DNA of 24,799 bases from Ktedonobacter sp. (GCA_003450555.1 DMFQ01000450.1:5610-30408), one strand, 5' to 3'; counted from the stretch's first letter, positions 1 to 8,063 are shown. Made by a program: numbers and translations. The notes: generated by a model from the letters alone, not told the origin.

Positions 1-563
1 GTACTTTCTTCTATGGCATCCCGGAAACTCTGTACCTGGCCATCTACACGGTATCGAGTTTGAGCTTCGGCTAACTGCTGGCGGGAAGTAATATCTAAAA
101 ATGCCTGAATTACCTGCAAAGGTTGTTGTAAAACCTCAGCCAGTAGCTTAACCAGCCTTCTTGGAATCGTTGAGGCGTCGATTGCATGCTCCTCAAGTTT
201 CACGGCAATATCTACGCTTATCCCAAGTTTATCAGCCAGTTGGGATATATCGAGATGCAATTCCCTCGCCCACTCCAGTAACGAAGCAATCTTGTCGGTG
301 GATTGAGTTTGAGATTGCACGATACGCCCCCACGCAGTATTGATGGCTTCTTGAGATTGCTCAGAGAGAACGGGCATACCAGGCGTTTCGCCTGGCAGAT
401 CAGCTTCGAAAGCATGATAATAAGCGATATAATTGGCAATCTCATCGGCGAACTGTGGATAACTTGCCAGGTAATCGCCTATATCAGGTTGATGGCCAGA
501 ACGCACTTCCTCAACATAGCGAGCAGTAATGCGCTGCACAACCTCTTCTTGTTCCCTATCCAT
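1..563 (-). CDS. HTH-containing partner of the adjacent sigma factor (partial, C-terminus beyond window)
   Basis: An open frame of 187 codons runs without a stop from an ATG at 563 to the left edge of the window, so the C-terminus is missing. The N-terminal ~50 residues contain an R-Y-V-E-E-V-R-x-G-x-x-P-D-I-x-x-Y-L pattern followed by a YPQ...DEI segment, as seen at the N-terminus of proteins paired with sigma factors or kinases in Ktedonobacteria and Planctomycetes. Residues ~95-130 look like an XRE/Cro-type helix-turn-helix (DISQLADKLGISVDIAVKLE). There is no transmembrane segment in the visible part. The start overlaps the end of the upstream sigma-factor gene by 8 nt (ATGGATAG), which implies translational coupling. 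The likely role is a cytoplasmic regulator or antagonist of that sigma factor. This is inferred from position only; the family is not firmly recognised. Confidence 0.75.
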   Translation of the reverse strand, partial: MDREQEEVVQRITARYVEEVRSGHQPDIGDYLASYPQFADEIANYIAYYHAFEADLPGETPGMPVLSEQSQEAINTAWGRIVQSQTQSTDKIASLLEWARELHLDISQLADKLGISVDIAVKLEEHAIDASTIPRRLVKLLAEVLQQPLQVIQAFLDITSRQQLAEAQTRYRVDGQVQSFRDAIEES

Positions 564-1419
564 GAAGCAATTCTCTTTCTGGCTCAAGTTTGTTCCGCAA
601 TATCTCGTAGGCATCCTGTAACCTGTTGCGCACTGTCCGATCAGTAATCCCTAAAACGCTGGCTGTATCCTTCTCGGTCCTGCCTTCCCAGAAGACCAAT
701 AAGACGACAGATTTGAGCTTATCGGGCAGATCGAGTATGAAGTACGGTAGATCGCTGTGCTCAACAGCGAGCAACGCCTTCTGGGCATTTTCATCCGCTA
801 TAGTGCTTTCGTACACGTCACCTTCAGGGTGTTGTACAGCTTGCTCCAGGCTACTTACCAGCATACGAGGGATACGCGATGTCTTATGTGTGGTCTGACT
901 ATTCCAGCGACCTTCACGGGTCATGAAGGTGCGAAATACATGTCTGCGTTCAAAACTCAAGCAGTGTTGAAAATGCTCTTCCCAAAATAATCTCGAGGTA
1001 TCTATGAGAGCACGCATGATACATTCGCACAAATCCGCGTAAAGGTCGAAGGCCAGGGCAGCTTGCTCCTCCGCTTGCAAGTTCATCGTTTTGAGTACAT
1101 TATTAGCCCAATACTCATTGGTCGTATGAATGCGACGAAAAATCATCTCAAATATACGCCTCCGCCCGCTTTCATCTCCTCTGTTTACAGCATCCCTTAC
1201 ACAGCGTACCAGGACTTCGAGTGGCAAAACATCTTTCCCTGGCGCTTCAATAGCTTCCCAAAAAGTGATAGAACCGTAAACGGGAAGGGCATCACAGATA
1301 GTTGCTATAGCCGCACGGCGTTTGACTACTTCTTTGTCCCGGCCAGCCACTTCATGGCTCTCTTCAATACGAGTAGACTCCTGCTTCACAATAACCGACA
1401 CCTTTTTAAGACACAACAT
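556..1419 (-). CDS. Sigma-70 family RNA polymerase sigma factor (divergent, ECF-like)
   Basis: 287 aa from the ATG at 1419. Residues ~225-277 are a clear sigma region 4 / HTH: LPDKLKSVVLLVFWEG, then TEKDTASVLGITDRTVRNRL. Residues ~80-170 are helical and compatible with a diverged region 2 (GDESGRRRIFEMIFRR...), but this is much weaker. An upstream in-frame TTG at 1458 was rejected as the start because it lies inside the promoter (TTGACG-16-TATACT at 1465-1438); the ATG follows a GGATTGAAGAGA leader. It is larger than a typical ~190 aa ECF factor because of an extra ~75 aa N-terminal part. The stop codon is embedded in the start region of the HTH partner (8-nt overlap). It probably directs polymerase to an unknown regulon. 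Confidence is high for region 4 and moderate for full sigma function. Confidence 0.8.
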   Translation of the reverse strand: MLCLKKVSVIVKQESTRIEESHEVAGRDKEVVKRRAAIATICDALPVYGSITFWEAIEAPGKDVLPLEVLVRCVRDAVNRGDESGRRRIFEMIFRRIHTTNEYWANNVLKTMNLQAEEQAALAFDLYADLCECIMRALIDTSRLFWEEHFQHCLSFERRHVFRTFMTREGRWNSQTTHKTSRIPRMLVSSLEQAVQHPEGDVYESTIADENAQKALLAVEHSDLPYFILDLPDKLKSVVLLVFWEGRTEKDTASVLGITDRTVRNRLQDAYEILRNKLEPERELLHG

Positions 1420-1437
1420 TCTCTTCAATCCTGTACT

Positions 1438-1465
1438 AGTATAGCATCGGCCAGGCAAACGTCAA
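1438..1465 (-). promoter_or_regulatory. Sigma-A-type promoter of the sigma-factor gene
   Basis: Read on the minus strand, a TTGACG box (1465-1460) and a TATACT box (1443-1438) are separated by 16 bp. The ATG at 1419 begins 18 nt after the -10 box, so the 5' leader would be only about a dozen bases. This also decides the start codon: an upstream in-frame TTG lies between the two boxes. Confidence 0.65.
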
Positions 1466-1534
1466 TCTAGTGGTATCTTCGTATCTTCGCGCATCCTTGC
1501 TTGATATTCCAATAGATTAGATACCAATCATAAA

Positions 1535-1572
1535 GAAAAAGCGGAAAAGGTATAGATCATTTCCGCTTTTTC
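1535..1572. promoter_or_regulatory. Perfect 13-bp inverted repeat with 12-nt loop in a divergent intergenic region
   Basis: GAAAAAGCGGAAA (1535-1547) pairs perfectly with TTTCCGCTTTTTC (1560-1572). The right arm is followed by AAAAAGC, which could form a competing pairing with GCTTTTT. It lies between two divergently transcribed genes, so a terminator is not needed here. A 5'-leader hairpin of the HD-domain gene (ATG at 1627) or an operator is more likely. Confidence 0.5.
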
Positions 1573-1626
1573 AAAAAGCACCGTATCTGAATAGGAAATA
1601 GCTCAATTACAAAGGAGAACATACCT

Positions 1627-2595
1627 ATGCTCAACCAGACGCTACACAAAAACCAGGAAACGACCCCTGAATTCCTGACTATCAGCGACATGAATGTTAA
1701 CAGCAACATTTTTGGCTGGTTATTCGCGGCAGAAGTGATCAGCCGCAAAACCAATAGTGGCAAGTTGTTTCTTGATCTCCGCTTACGCGATCAGCGCGGC
1801 AGTGAGATTATCGCTCGTTACTTTGATCCGCCTCGCCTGGAAACACATCTACCGCAGGAAGGCAGAGTCGTTTTGTTGGAAGGAATCGTTGAAGAGTATC
1901 GCGGCCAGATACAAATAAAACTGATACGCGTCCAAAATGATGATTCAATCCCTACCGACCGCTTTACGTTAGGCACGCGCTGCTCGATTGTTCAGCTCGA
2001 GGCGGATTTTCAGCATCTGATCGACAAAATCGATGATGCGGGTCTGCGTACCCTGCTTCATGACTGTTTTAGTGCTGAATTGATGGAACGGTTTCGCCGT
2101 TGGCCGGCTGCCGTGCGACATCATGGAGCCGTTGTTGGCGGCCTGCTGGAACATACCGTCAACGTTACGACGATCGCCGAACTGACCGCACGTCTCTATC
2201 CTTGTAATCATGACCTTGTCATTGCTGGCGCCTTGCTCCACGACATTGGCAAGTTAGAGGAACTCGAGGGACAGGTTGGCGCCGGATTTACTCCTCACGG
2301 TCGCATGGTTGGGCATATCGTACTGGGCATGCACTATGTGCAGGAACAGGCAATGCATGTTGCTACGCTTGAGGAAGCAAAAATCGATGATGTGCTCCAC
2401 ATTATCCTGGCACATCATACGAAAGAGTATGGTTCTCCCGTCAATCCTGCAACCATTGAGGCGTTGATTGTCCACCAGGCAGATCTGGCGGAAGCTCATC
2501 TGACAGGTTTTCTAGAACATTGTCAGAAGTCGTTTGGTGCCAATGGCTGGACATCATTCAGCCCAATATATGGTGGTCAGTTACGTGTGTCTTGA
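1627..2595 (+). CDS. yhaM: YhaM-type 3'-5' exoribonuclease (OB-fold plus HD domain)
   Basis: 322 aa, close to the ~314 aa of Bacillus YhaM. Residues ~25-105 form an OB-fold nucleic-acid-binding domain (NIFGWLFAAEVISRKTNSGK, then EGRVVLLEGIVEEYRGQI). Residues ~165-290 are an HD phosphohydrolase domain with the metal ligands visible: H176 (GLLEHT), H205-D206 (LLHDIGK), H230 (VGH), H263/H264 (AHHTKE) and D286 (VHQADLAE). The family trims RNA, and in some cases DNA, 3' ends in a Mn-dependent reaction in the cytoplasm. AAAGGAG at 1611-1617 precedes the ATG with 9-nt spacing. The gene appears monocistronic and converges on glgA with only 14 bp between stop codons. The family call is firm; the exact substrate is inferred. 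Confidence 0.9.
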   Translation: MLNQTLHKNQETTPEFLTISDMNVNSNIFGWLFAAEVISRKTNSGKLFLDLRLRDQRGSEIIARYFDPPRLETHLPQEGRVVLLEGIVEEYRGQIQIKLIRVQNDDSIPTDRFTLGTRCSIVQLEADFQHLIDKIDDAGLRTLLHDCFSAELMERFRRWPAAVRHHGAVVGGLLEHTVNVTTIAELTARLYPCNHDLVIAGALLHDIGKLEELEGQVGAGFTPHGRMVGHIVLGMHYVQEQAMHVATLEEAKIDDVLHIILAHHTKEYGSPVNPATIEALIVHQADLAEAHLTGFLEHCQKSFGANGWTSFSPIYGGQLRVS

Positions 2596-2609
2596 TGTTC
2601 TGAGCGTAT

Positions 2610-4079
2610 TCATTGGCCGCTCTTATGAAAAGCAATGGCATTCCGATACACTTCAACATATTGCATAGCCGACGCTTGCCAGGAATGATCAGCTGCCATC
2701 CCTCGCTGCTGAAGCTTGCGCCAGATATCTTTGAAACGGTAGAGCTCAAGCGCACGGATAATGGCAGCGAACAATTCCCATGGATCATAATTGGTGAAGG
2801 CAAACCCATTGCCTTCACCAGTGCGCGGATCATACTCCTGGACGGTATCGGCCAGTCCGCCTACGGCTCGCACTATAGGTACGCTTCCATAGCGCATTGC
2901 TATGAGTTGTCCCAGGCCACATGGCTCAAAACGCGAAGGCATAAGGAACATATCGCTGCCCGCGTAGATACGCTGCGCGATTTCAGTGTTGAAAGTGAGA
3001 AATATCGCTACCTGCTCAGGGTAACGAACCGCCAGATTTTGAAACATCTCGTGATAGTGCTGATCACCAATGCCCAGTACCACAAATTGTACACCCTGGG
3101 CGAGCAGAGGCTGAATAATCTGTGCCAACATATCGAAACCCTTTTGATCGGTGAGGCGTGAGATCATGGCCAGCAGCGGTACCTCTGGGCGCACAGGTAA
3201 ATGTGCCTGTTCTTGCAAAGCGCGTTTGTTTTCAGGTCGTTTATCAAGCGTTCGAGCATCAAAATTAGCATGGATGTAGTGATCCGTAGCAGGATTCATC
3301 TCTTCATAATCTAGCCCGTTAAGGATACCAAAGAGTCGATCGCTGCGTGAACGAAGTAAGTGATCCAGCTTTTCACCAAACGTTGGCGTCAGTATCTCCT
3401 GGGCATAGCGTTCACTGACGGTCGTAATGGCATCAGCAAAAAGGATACCGCGCCCCATAATGTCGACGACGTTCGCTAATTCTGCGATCTGTGGATACAG
3501 GAAACCATTGGCAGCTACACCAGCAACCTCCAGAATGCGATAGCCGAAAATGCCTTGATAGGCCAGATTATGTATGGTGTACACAGTCGCGGACCTGGCA
3601 TAGAAGGGATCATCATGGTAAATAGTGTGTAACCAATTGGGCACAATGCCCGTGTGCCAATCATGGCAATGGATAATATCAGGAGACCAATCCAGGGATC
3701 TCATTGCCTCCAAAACACCTCGGCAAAACAAGATGAAACGCTCACCATCATCGGTATAGCCATAGATATTCTCGCGCTCAAAATAGCGCGGCGCATCAAT
3801 CATGTAAACTGGTATGGAATTGCCAACGATGCCTTGTCGTACGCTTACAGGCACTTGAAAACTACTCATATTCACGGGAACAGAATCCAGCACCGTTTCG
3901 AGATGAAAACGCGCCGGGTCTACCTGTCCATAACGAGGCATGGCTAAACGAATATCATGACCCAGGGCCTGGAGGGATTTCGGCAATGCCCCTACTACGT
4001 CAGCCAGTCCGCCAACTTTGACAAAGGGTACAATTTCGGCAGCGAGGATCAGAATTTTGAGAGGACCTTCGTATTGCAT
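2610..4079 (-). CDS. glgA: Glycogen synthase (ADP-glucose-dependent, GT5)
   Basis: 489 aa, the usual full length for bacterial GlgA. It transfers glucose from ADP-glucose to the non-reducing end of an alpha-1,4-glucan in the cytoplasm. Visible GT5 hallmarks are the N-terminal glucosyl-donor loop VKVGGLADVVGALPK (residues ~19-33), the HCHDWHTG segment (~140), RLTDQKGFD in the C-terminal Rossmann domain, SRFEPCGLGQL with the conserved Glu-Pro-Cys-Gly, and AVGGLADTV near the end. The first motif is KVGGLADV rather than the more common KTGGLADV. A GGAG lies ~8 nt before the ATG, and an extended -10 (TGCTATAAT) sits ~30 nt upstream, so the gene has its own promoter. No glgB, glgC or glgP is adjacent; it is separated from the upstream respiratory operon by a hairpin. 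Confidence 0.97.
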   Translation of the reverse strand: MQYEGPLKILILAAEIVPFVKVGGLADVVGALPKSLQALGHDIRLAMPRYGQVDPARFHLETVLDSVPVNMSSFQVPVSVRQGIVGNSIPVYMIDAPRYFERENIYGYTDDGERFILFCRGVLEAMRSLDWSPDIIHCHDWHTGIVPNWLHTIYHDDPFYARSATVYTIHNLAYQGIFGYRILEVAGVAANGFLYPQIAELANVVDIMGRGILFADAITTVSERYAQEILTPTFGEKLDHLLRSRSDRLFGILNGLDYEEMNPATDHYIHANFDARTLDKRPENKRALQEQAHLPVRPEVPLLAMISRLTDQKGFDMLAQIIQPLLAQGVQFVVLGIGDQHYHEMFQNLAVRYPEQVAIFLTFNTEIAQRIYAGSDMFLMPSRFEPCGLGQLIAMRYGSVPIVRAVGGLADTVQEYDPRTGEGNGFAFTNYDPWELFAAIIRALELYRFKDIWRKLQQRGMAADHSWQASAMQYVEVYRNAIAFHKSGQ

Positions 4080-4110
4080 AGAGATTGCTCCGCGCTCACA
4101 ATTTGTTTGT

Positions 4111-4119
4111 ATTATAGCA
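4111..4119 (-). promoter_or_regulatory. Extended -10 promoter of glgA
   Basis: On the minus strand TGC-TATAAT occupies 4119-4111, a perfect extended -10. No good -35 is seen at the expected distance, as is normal for this class. The start codon lies 31 nt downstream. Confidence 0.6.
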
Positions 4120-4132
4120 TGGAAAAAGCAGA

Positions 4133-4172
4133 TAGGTTGACATGGTTAGTCTACGATTACCATGTCAACCTA
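4133..4172 (-). terminator. Probable terminator between the respiratory operon and glgA
   Basis: A perfect 14-bp stem (TAGGTTGACATGGT / ACCATGTCAACCTA) with a 12-nt loop lies 24 nt after the stop of the 12-TM protein gene. On the minus strand it is followed within 4 nt by CTTTTT. The stem is only moderately GC-rich, and the element also sits just upstream of the glgA -10 box, so an operator or dual role is possible. Confidence 0.55.
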
Positions 4173-4195
4173 CAATGAGCACGTGTCACTACTAC

Positions 4196-5677
4196 TTATA
4201 CTTTGTAGCGGTTCCGCACCAGGAAGTAGAATTGGATAGCGGCCAAAATACCCATAACTATCAGCAATACCACCGCATCGGCCTGTCCAGGCGTTGGCGG
4301 CGTATTGGGAGCCGGGTGTGCAGGAATGATGGTACCTGAGATATATGGTATATTTGGCGCCGTCGGGTCACTTGGAAAGACTGGAATGGAGAAGAAGGCA
4401 AACGCCGCTATATAGATGAGCAAGCAGGTACCAAAAACCAGCCACATCCCAAGGCATCCCAGGTTATTTTCACCTACAATCGCAAACTCACGGCGTGCGA
4501 CACTCGTCCAGATCGTGGCAAGTATAAGCATGGCGCCGCTCAACATCAGAGCTGTCAAGATCTCAGTTGGACTGGTGTGAACTAAGAGCGTCGCCAGGCC
4601 AAGCACAGCTGCGATGGTGACACTACCAATGATCACCAGGTTACGATAGGACTTCCACGCCCAGACGGCGGCCATGAGCAAGAGAAAGGAGTTTCCCGAT
4701 ATCACTGTATCAATAATATAACCAGCCTGAGGTGAAAAGGCGCAACTTTGAGGAACAGCCGATTTTTTCGCACAAATCGTCAGGTAGTCGCCAAGCCCTA
4801 TCAACGTCCAACTGTGCATCCAGGCAATAAGAGGATAGACCAGTAACCATACTAACAGCAAGAGCACTCCGATCTGTGCCAGACCTAGAGCACCAACCGC
4901 GTACAGAGGCGACATCGTTCGCTTGCGTACGGGGCGCATCAAATAGTGCAAGCGCAGCGCAAAAGCGCCAAGGGTTAGAAAAATGGCGGCGCCCAGCAAG
5001 ACGTAGAGGAAGACATCGATGATCATTTGGGCTTGAGCAGGATTCCCCGCATTGATGGCATAGGACAGGCCATTGTCGTTGACAAGTGTGTAACCCACCA
5101 TAAAGAGAATGAATATCATACTAGCCGCGATAAGCATTCCCCTGGTAGCCGGAGTTGTCCCGAGGTCGCGCCGGTCTGGATTGTCTCGCTCACGTAAAGC
5201 CAGCACGCTGTAAAAGACCATGGCAACACCGATAAACAACACTGTCAACCCAACCATCACGAGGTCAACGGCATTTGGTTGAAACCACAACACCTTTCCT
5301 CCAAGTACGGGAAACCAGGAAGAATCTGCACGTGGGAAATACTGGTACCCGGTTAGTCCGGCAGCTAACGCAATTCCTAGACCAACAAGCGTTAAGATAG
5401 CACCAAGGCCACTAACGATCACAGGAGGTATTACTGGCTTGGGATCGAAAAGCAACACGATGACCTGGATAACGATAAAGCCAGCCAGGCAGGTCGCTGC
5501 CAATGCGATCGAGCCTTGCTCGAGTCCTACCAGTGACGCCGAGGTCATCTGGTTATAAATATATCCCGGGATTTGCCCAACCAGGAGGGCAGCAAGGAAA
5601 AAGTAGCCAACGGCGAAAATCATTGCGCGCGCCCAGGATATACGTTCTGGGATTTCCCGTTGTTGAACTTGTTGCAT
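4196..5677 (-). CDS. Polytopic membrane protein (about 12 TM) at the end of the cytochrome bc operon
   Basis: 493 aa with about twelve hydrophobic segments, beginning with AMIFAVGYFFLAALLVGQI (residues ~19-40) and ending with VVLLIVMGILAAIQFYFLV just before a basic C-terminus (RNRYKV). A short Pro-rich stretch (PAHPAPNTPPTPGQ) precedes the last helix. I see no His pairs spaced for heme, no CxxCH and no recognised transporter motif, so the family is unknown. The start ATG at 5677 has AAAGGGA upstream. Only 27 bp separate it from the cytochrome c-cupredoxin gene, and a terminator-like hairpin follows it, so it is the last gene of the operon. An accessory, assembly or anchoring role in the respiratory complex is inferred from position alone. 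Confidence 0.85.
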   Translation of the reverse strand: MQQVQQREIPERISWARAMIFAVGYFFLAALLVGQIPGYIYNQMTSASLVGLEQGSIALAATCLAGFIVIQVIVLLFDPKPVIPPVIVSGLGAILTLVGLGIALAAGLTGYQYFPRADSSWFPVLGGKVLWFQPNAVDLVMVGLTVLFIGVAMVFYSVLALRERDNPDRRDLGTTPATRGMLIAASMIFILFMVGYTLVNDNGLSYAINAGNPAQAQMIIDVFLYVLLGAAIFLTLGAFALRLHYLMRPVRKRTMSPLYAVGALGLAQIGVLLLLVWLLVYPLIAWMHSWTLIGLGDYLTICAKKSAVPQSCAFSPQAGYIIDTVISGNSFLLLMAAVWAWKSYRNLVIIGSVTIAAVLGLATLLVHTSPTEILTALMLSGAMLILATIWTSVARREFAIVGENNLGCLGMWLVFGTCLLIYIAAFAFFSIPVFPSDPTAPNIPYISGTIIPAHPAPNTPPTPGQADAVVLLIVMGILAAIQFYFLVRNRYKV

Positions 5678-5704
5678 GGAAGCAATCCCTTTCGACAGCT
5701 TGAT

Positions 5705-6682
5705 TTATTGAACTATCGTCAGTTCAGCCAGCATCGAAGGGTGAAACTGACAGTAATAGACGACCGTATGAGTCGACGGGTTAAAGCTAAAGGCAGCCGC
5801 AGTTACCGTGTAGGTGAATTTCCCACCCGGCGTAATAGGCGTACTCAAGCCAGAATCAAAGATATTCTTGGCTACCTTGATATTGCTGACATCGGTTCCC
5901 TGGATAGCGGAGGCCGTGTGCGGCGTGGTACTCTTGTTCACCCAGGTGATAACAGTGCCAACTTTTACCTTCAAATTGGGGATTTCAAAACATGCAGGTG
6001 AACAAGAAGCGCCAGGTGGGGGCGCCACGATGTTAATCGTTATAGCCTTCTGCTTGGTCATATCAACAGGTTTGCCAAATTGTCCACTGCCTTCTTGCGC
6101 GACAGCAGTCTGATACGCTGTGGGATTCAGCGCCTGGATGGCGGTCGGTACCTGGGTAAAACCATTGCCGCCGCTCAAGCCATTTTTCTGCAGATAGGCC
6201 GGGTCAGAAGAGCGGATAAGATCAAAAAGATATTGAATGTCGTTATCGGTTAAAGGGCCTCCATAGCGATCACTCCACGCGGGCATAAGGGGTTTCGTCG
6301 GATCAGCTGTATCATAGATTCCACCGCTAATGACGCGCATCAGGTCATTATCAGTAAAATTATTAACAGCGCTGTTATTGTTAAGTTTGGGGCCAATGCG
6401 CCCCTGCCCCTTGGTGCCATGACACTGGTAGCAATATTGAGCGTAGAGTGCTACTCCGCGTTGCACCGAAGTAGTATGCTGCTGCGCTGTTGCCATTGCC
6501 TCGTTGTTACTCTCTACAATCCAGAAAATCGGGATCAACAGCGAGACAATAGTCAGCATGATCAGTGCTCCGTACCCCGTTTTTTCAACGGCATTGGTGC
6601 GCGAATAGAACACAAAGAGCAGGGCACCCACAGCTGCTATAAGCACCAGGAAATTTATTACGGTCTGAACTGGATCTATCAT
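5705..6682 (-). CDS. Membrane-anchored cytochrome c - cupredoxin fusion protein
   Basis: 325 aa from the ATG at 6682, chosen because AAAGG lies 10 nt upstream; an in-frame TTG at 6718 was rejected. Two TM helices (residues ~8-26 and ~37-56) anchor the N-terminus. A class I cytochrome c domain follows, with CYQCH heme attachment at C84/C87/H88 and a probable axial Met in PLMPAW (M133). After a ~60 aa linker comes a blue-copper domain (~210-325) with ligand set H255 (TPHTA), C311, H314 and M317 (YYCQFHPSM). An extra CxxxC pair (C227, C231) may form a disulfide. It lies 45 bp after the Rieske gene and likely takes electrons from the complex and passes them from heme to copper and on to a terminal acceptor. 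Domain identities are clear; the electron path is inferred. Confidence 0.93.
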   Translation of the reverse strand: MIDPVQTVINFLVLIAAVGALLFVFYSRTNAVEKTGYGALIMLTIVSLLIPIFWIVESNNEAMATAQQHTTSVQRGVALYAQYCYQCHGTKGQGRIGPKLNNNSAVNNFTDNDLMRVISGGIYDTADPTKPLMPAWSDRYGGPLTDNDIQYLFDLIRSSDPAYLQKNGLSGGNGFTQVPTAIQALNPTAYQTAVAQEGSGQFGKPVDMTKQKAITINIVAPPPGASCSPACFEIPNLKVKVGTVITWVNKSTTPHTASAIQGTDVSNIKVAKNIFDSGLSTPITPGGKFTYTVTAAAFSFNPSTHTVVYYCQFHPSMLAELTIVQ

Positions 6683-6727
6683 AAATACACAACCTTTAAC
6701 ATAAGGACAATCGCTCAAAGAGAGCCC

Positions 6728-7423
6728 CTAAGCACTGCATTGCACAGTAGGTACTTTGATCAAACGTGTGGTAGCATCAGGATGTGGCACTTTATTGTTA
6801 AGTGTGCCGGTGTCAACCATCACATCTCCTCCATTGAAAGAGAGCGAGAAACGATCTAGGCTTCTTGGGGCCGGGCCGTCCAGGAATTCGCCGTCAACAT
6901 TATAGTGTGAACCATGACAGGGGCACTTGAAGCTGACACATTCATCCTTAAATGGAACAGTACATCCCAGGTGGACACAACGCTGATAGAGTGCAATCCA
7001 ATAGGAGCCGTCGGTATCTTTCTTGACCGTTTCCGCATCCAACTGGTCTGATAGATTGGAACCGCTCAGCAGAAACGGCGTATCTTTCGACAAATGTACC
7101 AGGTAGGTCTTAGCATTCTGCCGATAGTAAACGCCTGCTTGATCTATTTTGAAATCGCTTGGCTTGGCAGCCGGAAAATCTGACTTCTTCCCAACATTCA
7201 AAGCAGAACCAAACTGACCGGCCAGGTTCGGATAGAGCATATACAGCGAACCTGATACAGCAGCGGTCGTTGATAGACCCCACACAGCAAGCATAGAACG
7301 CCGCAGAAAACGCCTGCGCGATAACCGCTCTTTGGCAATCTCTGCCGCTTCAGCACCGCCGCCGTGCAACACTTCATACTGTTGTGGCGTGATATGCGGT
7401 TTATTAATATCATCGGTAATCAA
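6728..7423 (-). CDS. qcrA: Rieske [2Fe-2S] protein of the cytochrome b6f/bc-type complex
   Basis: 231 aa from a TTG start at 7423, preceded by AGAGG with 6-nt spacing. A longer frame exists upstream but would overlap the preceding gene without an RBS. A twin-arginine signal/anchor is seen at residues 35-60 (SRRRFLRRSMLAVWGLS), so the folded protein is exported by Tat. The two cluster boxes are intact: C149-x-H151-x-x-C154 (CVHLGC) and C167-x-C169-H170 (CPCHGSHYN). C149, H151, C167 and H170 bind the cluster; C154 and C169 form the disulfide. The N-terminal tail before the signal is ~34 aa, longer than usual. The gene is third in the operon, 26 nt after subunit IV, rather than first as in most bc and b6f operons. 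Confidence 0.96.
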   Translation of the reverse strand: MITDDINKPHITPQQYEVLHGGGAEAAEIAKERLSRRRFLRRSMLAVWGLSTTAAVSGSLYMLYPNLAGQFGSALNVGKKSDFPAAKPSDFKIDQAGVYYRQNAKTYLVHLSKDTPFLLSGSNLSDQLDAETVKKDTDGSYWIALYQRCVHLGCTVPFKDECVSFKCPCHGSHYNVDGEFLDGPAPRSLDRFSLSFNGGDVMVDTGTLNNKVPHPDATTRLIKVPTVQCSA

Positions 7424-7449
7424 GGTAAACCTCTCAGTCTTGTCTGCGG

Positions 7450-7992
7450 CTATAAGTTGAAGAACATATGCACCCACGGCCATACCCATAGCCAGCCAGG
7501 ACCGCGGAAGAAACTACCAGCTAATGTAACTACTGCCCAGAAAATGAGAAACATGGTGAAGGTGATGATAGCTACTTTCCGATCAGCATAGGCACGACTG
7601 GGATTGCGATCAATATATGGCAGCACAGCAAGGGCAGTCAGCACAAGGCCAGGAACGAGAACTCCACCGGTTGTAGGAGGAAAGTAGTGCAAGAGTTCCT
7701 GCAACCCCAGGAAATACCAGGGAGCCTTTGCCGGATTCGGTGTCACATTTGGATTAGCAGGCGCTTCCAAAGGAGCATTGATCTGCAATGCCAGCAAAGT
7801 GACCATCACCGTAACAATCGTCGCGGCAAAAAATTCTCGCACGAGTAGGTGCGGCCACACAAAGACCGAATCTTCTAGCGGCTTCTCCACGCGCGTGATA
7901 GCTTCCTGCTTGACAACTGCAAGTGTACGATAACGCCTCTGCGTTGCAGCGGACTGCGTTTGCGCTCTTGGTTCTTTCTGTTCAATTGACAT
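7450..7992 (-). CDS. Cytochrome b C-terminal domain protein (subunit IV / PetD-like)
   Basis: 180 aa, the size of b6f subunit IV plus a ~45 aa hydrophilic N-terminal extension. Three TM helices follow (VREFFAATIVTVMVTLLAL; GGVLVPGLVLTALAVLPYI; VAIITFTMFLIFWAVVTLA). The quinol-site loop reads NPAKAPWYFLGLQELLHY, where the PEWY motif of bc1 complexes is replaced by APWY, as in many b6f-like complexes of other bacteria. With the neighbouring b6-like protein it makes up the full cytochrome b. GAGGAG precedes the ATG with a spacing of ~11 nt. It sits 71 bp after the b6-like gene and 26 bp before the Rieske TTG start. Confidence 0.94.
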   Translation of the reverse strand: MSIEQKEPRAQTQSAATQRRYRTLAVVKQEAITRVEKPLEDSVFVWPHLLVREFFAATIVTVMVTLLALQINAPLEAPANPNVTPNPAKAPWYFLGLQELLHYFPPTTGGVLVPGLVLTALAVLPYIDRNPSRAYADRKVAIITFTMFLIFWAVVTLAGSFFRGPGWLWVWPWVHMFFNL

Positions 7993-8063
7993 AGTTTCGG
8001 TATCTCCTCACTCACAGTAGCATAGGAAGCGGTAAACTTCCTACGGTAGAGACATCCCAATTA

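Noticed and set aside
2613..3161. 182-codon open frame on the plus strand, opposite glgA
   Set aside because: Antisense shadow of glgA, whose motifs cover the same bases.
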